Positions 26,092 to 35,982 of a stretch of 64,000 bases of DNA are shown here, in pieces. A program made the position numbers and the translations under genes. This DNA is from JB111 sp049856295 (GTDB taxonomy: Bacteria > Actinomycetota > Actinomycetes > Actinomycetales > Actinomycetaceae): assembly GCF_049856295.1 (NCBI RefSeq), contig NZ_JBNDMZ010000005.1, forward strand, positions 202,956-266,955, read 5' to 3'. Each line of letters starts with the position of its first letter. The first letter of the stretch is position 1. The notes under the pieces are model-generated. The model was not told the DNA's origin and searched no databases. It saw only the letters and a program-made list of their open reading frames with translations.

Positions 26092-27135
26092 TCAGACGGA
26101 CCGGTCCCCCGACGAGGCCTGCTCGTCGGTCGGTGCATCGCCGTCGGGTGAGTCAGCGTCGGGTTCGTCGTCGGAGGTCTCGTCGTCGTCCGAGGCGACC
26201 TCGACGGACGTGCCCGACGACGACGAGCCCGCGTCCCCGGCGACCGCCGCGTCCGCCAGAGGCCCGCGGCCGGGCAGCCAGATCTCGTCGCGGTCCGGCT
26301 TCGCCCTCGCGCGGCGCGTGAGCCACACGATCATGGCGACGCCGATCACCCAGCCGGCGATGGCGATGATCTGGTGGATCCGCATGCCGCCGATGAGCAC
26401 CGACGGGTCGGTGCGCAGCGACTCGGTGAGCGTGCGGCCGGTGAGGTAGATGATGACGTAGAGCCAGAAGACGCGTCCGCCGTCGAGCCGGAGTCGCCGC
26501 TGGGCGAGAACCACGACGATCGCGCCGGTGAGGTTCCACAGCCCCTCGTAGAGGAACGTGGGGTGGACGAGCTCGGGCAGCTCGCGGTCGATGCGCAGGC
26601 CCCACGGGAGGTCGGTCGCGGTCCCGTACAGCTCCTGGTTGAAGTAGTTGCCGAGCCGCCCCACACCCTGGGCCACGAGCATGCCGGGGGCGAGCGCGTC
26701 GGCGAACGGGCCGATCCGCAGGCCGCGCCGGGTGAGGCCGATGTACGCGCCGAGGGCACCGAACACGACGGCGCCCATGATGCCGAGGCCGCCCTCCCAG
26801 ATCTTCAGGGCGTCGAGGAGGTTGCCGTCCGGCCCGAAGAAGTCCGAGGGGTGGGTGGCCACGTGGTAGATCCGGGCGCCGACGATGCCGAAGGGCACCA
26901 TCCAGTACAGCGCGATGTCGAGCGCGGTCTCGGCCGGGCCGCCCTTGAACGTGTATCGGCGGTCGAGGATCCACCAGGCGAGGATCGCGCCCGCGATGAT
27001 CGCCATCGCGTAGGCCCGCAGCGGCAGCGGGCCGAGGTTGAGGACGTTGTCCGGCGGGCTCGGGATCCCCCGCTCGGCGGCGAAGGTCGCGGCCCTCGCC
27101 GCGCCGTCCGCGAGCAGCGCGGCCGCGCCGGTCAC
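26092..27135 (-). CDS. lgt: Prolipoprotein diacylglyceryl transferase
   Basis: Transfers diacylglycerol from phosphatidylglycerol to the lipobox Cys of prolipoproteins, the first step for the lipoproteins elsewhere in this window. The 347-residue membrane protein has about seven helices and the signature GRLGNYFNQELYG, plus LWNLTGAIVVV and RTLTESLRTD. The C-terminal 60 residues are an acidic Ser/Asp tail beyond the usual end of the enzyme. GTG at 27133-27135 overlaps the trpA stop by 4 bases (GTGA). Position after trpA is conserved in actinobacteria. Confidence 0.95.
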   Translation of the reverse strand: MTGAAALLADGAARAATFAAERGIPSPPDNVLNLGPLPLRAYAMAIIAGAILAWWILDRRYTFKGGPAETALDIALYWMVPFGIVGARIYHVATHPSDFFGPDGNLLDALKIWEGGLGIMGAVVFGALGAYIGLTRRGLRIGPFADALAPGMLVAQGVGRLGNYFNQELYGTATDLPWGLRIDRELPELVHPTFLYEGLWNLTGAIVVVLAQRRLRLDGGRVFWLYVIIYLTGRTLTESLRTDPSVLIGGMRIHQIIAIAGWVIGVAMIVWLTRRARAKPDRDEIWLPGRGPLADAAVAGDAGSSSSGTSVEVASDDDETSDDEPDADSPDGDAPTDEQASSGDRSV

Positions 27136-27934
27136 GCCCGGCCCTCCCGCACGCCCTCGGCGAGCTCGGCGGTGAGGGCGCCGAGCGCGCTCAGTCCCTC
27201 CGCCGCCCCGCCGGACCCGAGCGCCTTGATGAGGGCGGAGCCGACGATCACCCCGTCGGCGTAGGCGGCGACCTCGGCGGCCTGCGCGCGGTCCGAGACG
27301 CCGATGCCGACGCAGGCGCGCTCGGCGCCGGCGGCCCGGGTGCGGGCGACGAGCTCGGCGCCGCCGCCGGCGAGGCTGTCCTGAACGCCCGTGACCCCCA
27401 TGCGGCTGGCCACGTAGACGAACCCGCGCGAGGCGGCGGACACGGTCGCCAGGCGCGCGTCGGAGGAGGCGGGGGCCACGAGGAAGACCTTGTCGAGCCC
27501 GTGCTCGTCGGCCGCGGCCGTCCAGCGGCCGGCCTCCTCGGGGACGAGGTCGGGCGTGATGAGGCCGGCGCCGCCGGCGGAGGCGAGGTCGGCGGCGAAC
27601 CGCTCGACCCCGTAGGCGAAGACCGGGTTGTAGTACGTCATGACGAGGACGGCCGCGCCGGTGGCGGCGACCTGCTCGACGGCGGAGAGCACCTCGCGCG
27701 TCCGGGTCCCCTTGCTCAGGGCGTCCTCGGTGGCGCGCTGGATGAGCGGACCGTCCATCGACGGGTCCGAGTAGGGCAGGCCGAGCTCGACGACGTCGGC
27801 GCCGTTGTCCACGGCGACGCGCGCGGCCTCGACCGACGTGGCGAGGTCCGGGTAGCCGGCGGGCAGATAGGCGACGAGCGCGGCGCGCCCCTGGTCGAGG
27901 GCGGCGTCGATCCGCTCCCCCGCGGTCACGTTGC

Positions 27935-27938
<4 letters not shown>
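27132..27938 (-). CDS. trpA: Tryptophan synthase alpha subunit
   Basis: The 268-residue TIM barrel cleaves indole-3-glycerol phosphate and channels indole to TrpB. The signature VELGLPYSDPSMDGPLIQ contains a catalytic Glu and Asp, followed by VLVMTYYNPVFAYG and GFVYVASRMGVTGV. GTG at 27936-27938 overlaps the trpB stop (GTGA), and its own stop overlaps lgt the same way. It is part of the hisI-trpE-trpC-trpB-trpA-lgt operon. Confidence 0.97.
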
Positions 27939-29173
<1,235 letters not shown>

Positions 29174-29280
29174 GCGTCGATCTCCTTCCGGGCGCGCGGC
29201 GCCCGATCGTGCGCGGCCGGGCGCGGCGGTCCGGCCGGTGGTGCGTGGGCCGTCCGGCGGGCGGCCCCTGTCCCCGACGG

Positions 29281-30093
29281 TCAGTTCGTGCCGTTGCTGA
29301 GGGAGGGGTGCGCGCCGGCGGACACGTAGTCGGACACGGCGCGGCGGGGGTCCGCCTGGGTGACGAGGGCCTCGCCGACGAGCACGGCGTCGGCGCCCTG
29401 GCGGGCGTAGTCGAGGACGTCGCGGACGGAGCGGACGCCGGACTCGGCGACCGTGACGATGCCGTCGGGGACGACGTCGACGACCTGGGCGAACACGGCC
29501 CGGTCGACCTCGAGGGTCTTGAGGTTGCGCGCGTTGATGCCGATGACGCGGGCGCCGGCGTCGCGGGCGCGCAGCGCCTCCTCGCGGTCGTGCGCCTCGA
29601 CGAGCGCGGTCATCCCGAGCGAGTGGACCCGCTCGACCAGCGACTCGAGGACGGTCTGCTCGAGCGAGGCGACCATGAGCAGGACGATGTCCGCCCCGTG
29701 GGCGCGCGCCTCCCACACCTGGTAGGGCGTGACGACGAAGTCCTTGCGCAGCACGGGCACGTCGACCGCGGCGCGCACGGCGTCGAGGTCCGCGAGGGAG
29801 CCGCCGAACCGGCGCTCCTCGGTGAGGACGGAGATGGCGGCGGCCCCGCCCTCGGCGTAGGCGGCGGCGAGCACGGCCGGGTCCGGCACGTCCGCGAGCG
29901 AGCCCTTGGAGGGGCTGCGGCGCTTGCACTCGGCGATGATCGTCACCGAGCCGTCGCCGCGCAGGGCGGTAACGGCGTCGAGCGCGGCGGGCCGGCGGGC
30001 CGCGATCTCCTTGACGGCGTCGAGCGGCAGCTCCGCCTCCCGGCGGGCGAGGTCCTCGCGGACGCCGGCGACGATGTCGTCGAGGACGTTCAT
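29281..30093 (-). CDS. trpC: Indole-3-glycerol phosphate synthase
   Basis: The 270-residue TIM-barrel enzyme converts CdRP to indole-3-glycerol phosphate. Key motifs are IIAECKRRSPSKG, ISVLTEERRFGGSL, VLRKDFVVTPYQVWEARAHGAD, GINARNLKTLEVD and AESGV. It is not fused to TrpF. ATG at 30091-30093 overlaps the stop of the HGxxPAAW protein (ATGA), so it is coupled to the genes upstream. Confidence 0.97.
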   Translation of the reverse strand: MNVLDDIVAGVREDLARREAELPLDAVKEIAARRPAALDAVTALRGDGSVTIIAECKRRSPSKGSLADVPDPAVLAAAYAEGGAAAISVLTEERRFGGSLADLDAVRAAVDVPVLRKDFVVTPYQVWEARAHGADIVLLMVASLEQTVLESLVERVHSLGMTALVEAHDREEALRARDAGARVIGINARNLKTLEVDRAVFAQVVDVVPDGIVTVAESGVRSVRDVLDYARQGADAVLVGEALVTQADPRRAVSDYVSAGAHPSLSNGTN

Positions 30094-30452
30094 CGGGCGG
30101 CCCCGTCGGCCACGGAGTCGCGCTCGTGCGCGCCGCGGGCGTCCGCGTCGGTCGCGCGGGGCTGCTCCTCGACCTCGTACCAGTCGCGCGCCGGCTCGCT
30201 GCGGCGGGGCTGACCCTGGCCGGACAGGCGCAGGACGAGACCGACCACGAGGGCCGCGACGACGACGATCGGCCCTGCCACCCACGTGAGCACGGGGATG
30301 TCGAGGATGAGCCCGACGCAGGACACGAGGACGCCGAGGGTGACGATGAGCATGACCGACCAGGCGGCCACGGTCTTGCCCTCGTTGTGCGGGGGTGCGG
30401 CGACGGGCAGGCGGTAGCCGGTCCGGTGCTGCTCGAGGCTCGTGCCGCTCAC
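30090..30452 (-). CDS. HGxxPAAW-type small membrane protein of trp operon
   Basis: A 120-residue protein with two predicted helices (about residues 31-50 and 56-75) and a charged C-terminal tail. The motif before helix one, PPHNEGKTVAAW, matches the HGxxPAAW family consistently found beside trpC in actinobacteria, though the first Gly-x-x-Pro positions are changed here. Function is unknown. GTG at 30450-30452 follows a GAAGGAG site. Confidence 0.82.
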   Translation of the reverse strand: MSGTSLEQHRTGYRLPVAAPPHNEGKTVAAWSVMLIVTLGVLVSCVGLILDIPVLTWVAGPIVVVAALVVGLVLRLSGQGQPRRSEPARDWYEVEEQPRATDADARGAHERDSVADGAAR

Positions 30453-30494
30453 GGCTGCTCCTTCACGTTCGGGTCGGGGACGTCGGGCCCGAGC

Positions 30495-31316
30495 CTACCG
30501 GTGGTCCGCGGTCGGGTCCTCGCCGCGTCCGAGCGCGTCCCAGTCGTCGACGAACCGGTCCCGCTCGGCGTCGGCCGCGGCGGAGGCCGAGCCCGTGTCC
30601 GCGCGGGTGGCGGCAGGCGACGAGGGGCGGCCGGTGGCGGTGCCGGCGGCGCTGGGGGCCGGGGTGTCGTCGTCGGAGGGGGTGCCGGCGTCGTCGACGG
30701 ACGCCTCGCGCACCGCGTCGTCCGTCGTCGTGCCCGGGGTGGTGCCCGTCCCGCGCGTGGACCCCGGGGCGGTTCCGCGCTCGAACCGGCGGCCGGCCGC
30801 GCTCCAGCGGTGCGCCCGCGTGAGGATCAGGAGCCCGACGACGACGAGCAGGAGCCCGGTGACGACCGCGCCCCAGGGCCAGGGCTGCGCGGCGACCGAC
30901 CCCACGTCGGGCGCGCTGGTGCCGGTGTGCAGGCGGGCCTCGGCGAGCAGGAGGGAGCCCGGGTCGCGCGCGGCGCCGACCGCCCCGATGCCGACGACGA
31001 CCCCGCCGGCCACGGTGGCGAGCCCGGCGACGACCGTCCCGACCCGGCGCGCGAGCGAGGCGAACAGCGCCGCCGCCCCGGCCACGAGTGCGCCCGCCCA
31101 CACCGCGGGCGCCCCGGACATGCCGGTCGCGGCGAGATCGACCTCACCGGTGGCCGTGCGGACCGTGCCGGTCGACCACGTGGGCAGGGCGACGAGGAGG
31201 GTCGCCCCGACGAGCAGGAGGACGAGCAGGACCGCCTGCCCGCGACCGAGGCCGCTGGGCGTGCCCGCGGTGGGCGGGGTGTCGGCCGCGGTGCGCGGGG
31301 CGTCGGCGGACGTCAC
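30495..31316 (-). CDS. Trp biosynthesis-associated membrane protein
   Basis: A 273-residue membrane protein of the TIGR02234/Trp_oprn_chp type. Four hydrophobic helices span roughly residues 26-48, 70-90, 95-118 and 150-170, with TWSTGTVRTATGEVDLAATG between the first two. A long disordered Ser/Thr/Asp tail of about 90 residues, unlike the compact core, follows. Role is unknown but its presence between trpE and trpC is conserved. GTG at 31314-31316 overlaps the trpE stop (GTGA). Confidence 0.85.
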   Translation of the reverse strand: MTSADAPRTAADTPPTAGTPSGLGRGQAVLLVLLLVGATLLVALPTWSTGTVRTATGEVDLAATGMSGAPAVWAGALVAGAAALFASLARRVGTVVAGLATVAGGVVVGIGAVGAARDPGSLLLAEARLHTGTSAPDVGSVAAQPWPWGAVVTGLLLVVVGLLILTRAHRWSAAGRRFERGTAPGSTRGTGTTPGTTTDDAVREASVDDAGTPSDDDTPAPSAAGTATGRPSSPAATRADTGSASAAADAERDRFVDDWDALGRGEDPTADHR

Positions 31317-32890
31317 CGTTCCCCTGCCGTGCCGCGAGGCGCGGGGCGCAGCTGCGCGGCGAGGCGGACCGCGCGCACGGCGGCGGCGGCCTTGTTGGTG
31401 GCCTCCTCGAGCTCGGTGGCGGGGACCGAGTCGGCCACGATGCCGGCCCCGGCCTGCACCGACGCGCGCCCGTCGTGGAGGACGGCGGTGCGGATGGCGA
31501 TCGCGAGGTCGGCGTCGCCGGCGAGGTCGAGGTAGCCGACCACGCCGCCGTAGACACCGCGGCGGGAGGGCTCGAGCTCGTCGATGATCTCGGTGGCGCG
31601 GACCTTCGGGGCGCCCGAGAGCGTGCCCGCGGGGAAGGTCGCGCGCAGGCAGTCGAGAGCGGTCACGCCGTCGCGCCGTCGTCCGGTGACGGTCGAGCTG
31701 ATGTGCATGATGTGGCTGAAGCGCTTGATCTCCATCAGCTCGGTGACCTCGACGGTCTCGGGCCGGCACACCTTGGACAGGTCGTTGCGCGCGAGGTCGA
31801 CGAGCATGACGTGTTCGGAGAGCTCCTTGGGGTCGGCGAGCAGCTCCTCGGCGAGGGCGCGGTCCTCGGCGGGCTTCGCGCCGCGCGGGCGGGAGCCGGC
31901 GATGGGGAACGTGACGACCTCGTCACCGGTGACGCGCACGAGCGTCTCGGGCGAGGAGCCGACGACGTGGAGGACGCCGCCCGCGCCGTCGTCGAGGGCG
32001 AAGAGGTACATGTACGGGCTCGGGTTGACCGTCCGCAGCACCCGGTAGACGTCGAGCGGGTCGGCGTCGGTGGTGACGTCGAGGCGCTGGGAGAGGACGA
32101 CCTGGAAGACCTCGCCGTCGACGATGCGCTGCTTGCCGACGCGGACCGCCTCCATGAACTCCTCGTCGGCGAACCGGGCCGTCACCTCGGGCATCGCCGC
32201 GGTGGGGTCGAGCACGGACGCGTGCGCCGGGGCGGGCGCGAGGAGGTCGGCCTGCATCGCGTCGAGCCGGGCGACGGCGTCGGCGTGCGCCTCGTCGACC
32301 CGCTCGTCCGAGCCGTCGGTGTTGACGGCGTCGGCCACGAGCCACAGAGTCCCGTCGGCGTGGTCGAGGGCGACGAGGTCGCTCGCGAGGCAGAGGGCCA
32401 CCTCCGGCAGGTCGTCGTCGGCCGGGGCCCGGCGCGGGAGCGTGGGTTCCCAGGAGTGGACGACGTCCCAGCCGAGCGAGCCGACGAACCCGACGGTCAG
32501 GGGCGGGAGGCCGGGGATCGCGGGCGTGCCGAGCACCTCGAGCGCGGCCTCGAGGACCTCGAGCACCGGCCCCTCGGTGGGGATGCCGGCGGGGACGTCC
32601 CCGCGCCAGGCGGCCCGGCCGCCCCGCGAGGTGAGGGTGGCCCTCGAGCCGACGCCGACGAAGCTCCACCGCGACCAGCGGCCGGCCTCGGCGGACTCCA
32701 TGAGGAACGTGCCCGGGCGGCCGGCGGCGAGGCGTCGGTACGCGCCGATCGGCGTGACGTCGTCGGCGAGGAGCCGGCGGACGACGGGGACGACGCGGCG
32801 GTGCGCGGCCAGCTCGCGGAAGCGGGGCAGGCTCGGCCACGTCTCGCCCCAGGTGAGCTCGACCGGGTCGACGGGGTCGACGGCGGTCAT
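31313..32890 (-). CDS. trpE: Anthranilate synthase component I
   Basis: The 525-residue enzyme makes anthranilate from chorismate with ammonia from a separate TrpG, not seen here. The chorismate-binding core has VFQVVLSQRLDV, NPSPYMYLF, FPIAGSRPRG, ELSEHVMLVDLARNDLSKVC, TFPAGTLSGAPKVRA and GGVVGYLDLAGD. The N-terminal LMESAEAGRWSRWSFVG carries the Ser region for tryptophan feedback binding. ATG at 32888-32890 overlaps the hisI stop (ATGA). No leader peptide rich in Trp codons was found upstream, so classical attenuation is not evident. Confidence 0.97.
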   Translation of the reverse strand: MTAVDPVDPVELTWGETWPSLPRFRELAAHRRVVPVVRRLLADDVTPIGAYRRLAAGRPGTFLMESAEAGRWSRWSFVGVGSRATLTSRGGRAAWRGDVPAGIPTEGPVLEVLEAALEVLGTPAIPGLPPLTVGFVGSLGWDVVHSWEPTLPRRAPADDDLPEVALCLASDLVALDHADGTLWLVADAVNTDGSDERVDEAHADAVARLDAMQADLLAPAPAHASVLDPTAAMPEVTARFADEEFMEAVRVGKQRIVDGEVFQVVLSQRLDVTTDADPLDVYRVLRTVNPSPYMYLFALDDGAGGVLHVVGSSPETLVRVTGDEVVTFPIAGSRPRGAKPAEDRALAEELLADPKELSEHVMLVDLARNDLSKVCRPETVEVTELMEIKRFSHIMHISSTVTGRRRDGVTALDCLRATFPAGTLSGAPKVRATEIIDELEPSRRGVYGGVVGYLDLAGDADLAIAIRTAVLHDGRASVQAGAGIVADSVPATELEEATNKAAAAVRAVRLAAQLRPAPRGTAGER

Positions 32891-33288
32891 CGCGTGGCCC
32901 CGGACAGCGGCAGCAGGCCGCCCGCCTCGAAGCAGCTCGTGGCCCCGGTGTGGCAGGCCGGCCCGACCTGGTCGACGGTGACGAGCAGGGCGTCGGCGTC
33001 GCAGTCGAGCGCGACCGAGCGCACGTGCTGGACGTGCCCGGAGGTGTCGCCCTTGCGCCACAGCTCGCCCCGCGAGCGCGACCAGTACCAGGCGCGGCCG
33101 GTGGTGAGCGTGCGGTGCAGGGCGTCGTCGTTCATCCAGGCCACCATGAGCACGTCGCGGGTCGTGGCGTCCTGCACCACGGCGCACACGAGGCCGTGCG
33201 AGTCGCGCGTGAGGCGCTCGGCGATGGCCGGGTCGAGGACACCGCCGGCGGGTGCGGGGCCGGTGGTCGGGTCGTCTAGGTCGGGCAC
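32887..33288 (-). CDS. hisI: Phosphoribosyl-AMP cyclohydrolase
   Basis: Histidine pathway enzyme opening the adenine ring of PR-AMP; 133 residues. Zn and Mg ligand motifs are VRSVALDCDADALL and VDQVGPACHTGATSCF; WYWSRSRGELWRKGDTSG is the family core. It is a stand-alone cyclohydrolase without HisE. The GTG at 33286-33288 is preceded six bases upstream by CACCAT (33295-33300), one base from the TANNNT leaderless motif. It is the first gene of the operon continuing into trpE, giving joint His/Trp transcription. Confidence 0.94.
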   Translation of the reverse strand: MPDLDDPTTGPAPAGGVLDPAIAERLTRDSHGLVCAVVQDATTRDVLMVAWMNDDALHRTLTTGRAWYWSRSRGELWRKGDTSGHVQHVRSVALDCDADALLVTVDQVGPACHTGATSCFEAGGLLPLSGATR

Positions 33289-33365
33289 CCGGTCATGGTG
33301 CCACGGTGCGGGACGCGGCCCGGTGGAGGGTGCGCGCCGGCGTCCCCGTGTGGGACCGTCCTCAC

Positions 33366-34073
33366 GTGACCGACGACGAACGACCGGTGGCCGTCGAGCG
33401 GGCCGCTCTCGCGTCCACCCTCGCCCAGGCCGACCCCCACGCCCCCACGCTGTGCGCCGGCTGGCGCGTGGTCGACCTCGCCGCGCACCTCGTGCTGCGT
33501 GAGCGGCGGCCGGACCTCATGGTGCGCGACGTCCTCTCGCGCGCGGAGCCCGGCCGCGAGCCGCACCTGCAGCGGATCGTCGCCGACGCCCTCGACCCGA
33601 TCGGCTACCGCGCTCTCGCCGCGCGGGTGGCCACGGGCGGTCCGCGCTGGTCACCGGTGCGCTGGGCGGAGTCGGCGACCAACCTCGTCGAGCTCGTCGT
33701 CCACCACGAGGACGTGCGCCGGGGCCCGCGCGGGGCGGACGGCTCCTCCGGCCCGGCCGAGCCGCGCGACGACATCGGCCCCGACCTCCTGCGCGAGCTG
33801 TGGCAGCGGGTCTCGTCGACCGCGGGGCTCATGTACCGCACGGCGGGCACCGGGGTCGTCCTCGTGGTCCCCGGTGGGCCGCGCGCGACCGTGCGCCGCG
33901 GCGCGGACGCGGTCGCCGTGGTCGGGGACCCGGTCGAGCTGGCCCTGCACGCCAACGGTCGCCGCCGCGCCGCCCACGTCACGCTCGAGGGCCGCCCCGG
34001 GACGATCGACCGGTTCCTCGCCGGTCTCACGGGTGACCCCGCCGATACCGACGCCGCGGGCATGCCCGCGTAG
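33366..34073 (+). CDS. TIGR03085-like metal-binding protein (DinB/maleylpyruvate-isomerase fold)
   Basis: A 235-residue cytoplasmic protein of the mycothiol-dependent maleylpyruvate isomerase/DinB superfamily. ERAALASTLAQADPHAPTLCAGWRVVDLAAHLVLRERRPD contains the conserved CxGW and the first His ligand, and ELVVHHEDVRR supplies the others. A C-terminal SCP-like half (LVVPGGPRATVRRGADAVAVVGDPVELALHANGRR) follows. Substrate is unknown. It diverges from hisI, sharing a 77-base gap; GACCGT six bases before the GTG is a weak leaderless signal. Confidence 0.82.
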   Translation: MTDDERPVAVERAALASTLAQADPHAPTLCAGWRVVDLAAHLVLRERRPDLMVRDVLSRAEPGREPHLQRIVADALDPIGYRALAARVATGGPRWSPVRWAESATNLVELVVHHEDVRRGPRGADGSSGPAEPRDDIGPDLLRELWQRVSSTAGLMYRTAGTGVVLVVPGGPRATVRRGADAVAVVGDPVELALHANGRRRAAHVTLEGRPGTIDRFLAGLTGDPADTDAAGMPA

Positions 34074-34162
34074 CGACCAGGTGCCGGTCGACCCGCCGGA
34101 ACCAGCCACTCCTCGGCCGGCTGACCAACGCCTCCTTGCCGGTCAGCGATTAGCCTCGACAT

Positions 34163-35134
34163 GTGCTGACCGACCTGCGAACGACTCCGACGAACGCGCG
34201 GCCGGGCCTCCTGCACAGCGCCGACGGCACGGTCGCTCCCGTCCGTTCGACGTCGTTCGACGTGCGGGCGTTCACCCGGACGGCGTTCGGGGACCACCGC
34301 CCGCCGGACCCCCCACCCCTCGGCCCGACCGATCTCCACCCGTCGGTCCGGTTCGCCCTCACCTACCTGCGGGACGTCGAGCGCACCGCGACAAGCACGC
34401 TGCGCCGCGTCCTGGCGACCTCGACCTCCCGCGAGGCGCGCTACACCGCCTTCCTCACCACCTGGGCCCACGACCGCTACTGGTTCGCGGAGCGCCTCGA
34501 CCGCGCCCTCGGCTCCCCGCCGCCCACGGCCGACGACGACGCAGCCGCGCCGTCGACCCGGTTCGACCGCCTCGCCCACGTCCAGGACCTGCTCGCCCAG
34601 CACGTCGAGCCGGTCTGGACGACGCTCGTGGGCGAGCCCACGACGGCCCTGCACGCGGTGCGCGGCCTGTCCGAGGAGAGCGCGGTGCTCGCCGCCCACT
34701 ACCGGGTCGCCGGCCTCGCACGGGGCGCCCTCGACGAGCTCCTCGCCCCGCTGCGGGCACGGCGTCTCGAGCACGTGAGCTTCTACCGCGCGGAGGCCGC
34801 GATGCGGCTGGGCGGCGACGACCTCGCCGTCAGGCTCACCCGCGCACTCCTCACCCGCGGGTTCCACCCGCTGCGCCCGGGCGCGCTGCGCGCGCGGGCG
34901 AGCCACCGGTTCCTGCGCACGCTCTTCGCGGGCGGCGGCCGGGACGAGGTGGTCCGAGACGCCGACGCCCCGGTCCGCGCGCTGCCCGGTCTCGGTGGGC
35001 ACGGTCCGCTCGCCACCGCGCTGCGCCGGGAGCGTCCGCTCGTCCCTCCCGTCCCGCCCGTTGCCTCCGGGCACCGGGCCCACGCACCACGCACACCGAC
35101 CGACCGCGCCCCCGTCGGCGCCGGCATCAGCTGA
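34163..35134 (+). CDS. Ferritin-like protein with degenerate diiron site
   Basis: A 323-residue protein whose middle (about residues 60-280) aligns by eye with the product of the next gene. The first Glu is kept (Glu73 in LRDVERTATS), but the ExxH pair of helix two reads R105-Y-W-F108, and the final ExxH reads R201-L-E-H204. Two of the paired metal ligands are thus lost, so it is probably not a working diiron enzyme; a structural or regulatory partner is one inference. The C-terminal 45 residues are Pro/Arg-rich and unmatched. TAGCCT lies six bases before the GTG (leaderless). The next gene starts ten bases after its stop. Confidence 0.72.
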   Translation: MLTDLRTTPTNARPGLLHSADGTVAPVRSTSFDVRAFTRTAFGDHRPPDPPPLGPTDLHPSVRFALTYLRDVERTATSTLRRVLATSTSREARYTAFLTTWAHDRYWFAERLDRALGSPPPTADDDAAAPSTRFDRLAHVQDLLAQHVEPVWTTLVGEPTTALHAVRGLSEESAVLAAHYRVAGLARGALDELLAPLRARRLEHVSFYRAEAAMRLGGDDLAVRLTRALLTRGFHPLRPGALRARASHRFLRTLFAGGGRDEVVRDADAPVRALPGLGGHGPLATALRRERPLVPPVPPVASGHRAHAPRTPTDRAPVGAGIS

Positions 35135-35144
35135 GGAGCCCGCG

Positions 35145-35939
35145 ATGGCCTTCGACATCGACACCTACGCCGCGGACAGCACGCCGGTCCGGTACGAGGA
35201 CCTCGATGTGTCCGCGTTCCGCGACGACCCGCTCCCCGAGGACTCGCTGCGCTGCCTGCGCTACATGTGCGACGTCGAGTACCACACGGTCTGCTACCTG
35301 CGGGACCTGCTGGTGACGCCGTCGAGCCGCGAGCGCGAGGTGGCCGGCTTCATGACGATGTGGAACCGCGAGGAGTTCTGGCACGGCGAGGCGCTGGCCA
35401 CCGTGCTGGCGGCGCACGACGTCACGGTCGACTACGACGAGCTCAAGGCGAAGCGGACGAAGCTCGGCTGGCGCGAGGCGCTGTCCTCCCTCAAGCAGTC
35501 GGTGCTCGCCAACCTCGTGGGTCAGGACTTCGTGGCCACCCACATGCTGTGGGGCGCGGCGAACGAGTGGTCCGCCGTCGCCGCGTACCGCCGGATGGCC
35601 GACCTCGAGCGGCACCCCGTCCTCGCCGTCCTCCTGCGAAGGATCGCGCAGCAGGAGACGCGGCACGTGGCGTTCTACGCGACCCAGGCCCGCGCCCGAC
35701 TGGCCGAGAGCGAGCCGGCCCGGAGGGTCGCCCGCCTCACCCTGGAGAGGTTCTGGCGCCCGGTCGGCACGAGCATCATGGGGCAGACCGAGGTCCGACA
35801 CGTCATGGGCCACCTGTTCAGCGGGCCCGACGGCCGCGCCGAGGTGCGCCGCATCGACCAGAACATCGCGCGGCTGCCGGGGATGGAGGGCGTCACCGTG
35901 TTCGACGACGCGCTCGACGCCGAGGGCGTGCCCGCGTAG
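35145..35939 (+). CDS. Ferritin-like diiron carboxylate protein
   Basis: A 264-residue four-helix-bundle protein with all six canonical diiron ligands: Glu45 (CDVEYHT), Glu77 and His80 (EEFWHGE), Glu141 (AANEWSAV), Glu171 and His174 (QETRHVAFY). Spacing fits the ferritin-like oxidase or desaturase class more than iron-storage ferritin. The substrate is unknown; an oxygen-dependent oxidase is the reasonable inference. It follows the degenerate paralogue by ten bases, so a heteromer is possible. ATG at 35145 follows a TGAGGAG site. Confidence 0.8.
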   Translation: MAFDIDTYAADSTPVRYEDLDVSAFRDDPLPEDSLRCLRYMCDVEYHTVCYLRDLLVTPSSREREVAGFMTMWNREEFWHGEALATVLAAHDVTVDYDELKAKRTKLGWREALSSLKQSVLANLVGQDFVATHMLWGAANEWSAVAAYRRMADLERHPVLAVLLRRIAQQETRHVAFYATQARARLAESEPARRVARLTLERFWRPVGTSIMGQTEVRHVMGHLFSGPDGRAEVRRIDQNIARLPGMEGVTVFDDALDAEGVPA

Positions 35940-35982
35940 GCCCCGACCGGAGCGTTCAGCCCGCCGGAGCGGCTGGACCGGG

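Noticed and set aside
29189..29205. Terminator between trpC and trpB
   Set aside because: The 7-bp stem abuts the trpB ribosome-binding site and lacks a T tract. The genes form one pathway, so a translational effect is more likely; it is recorded under trpB.
32887..33365. trp attenuator or T-box before hisI-trpE
   Set aside because: Only 77 bases lie between hisI and the divergent gene. No leader frame with Trp or His codons and no T-box-like GGTGG stem was seen.
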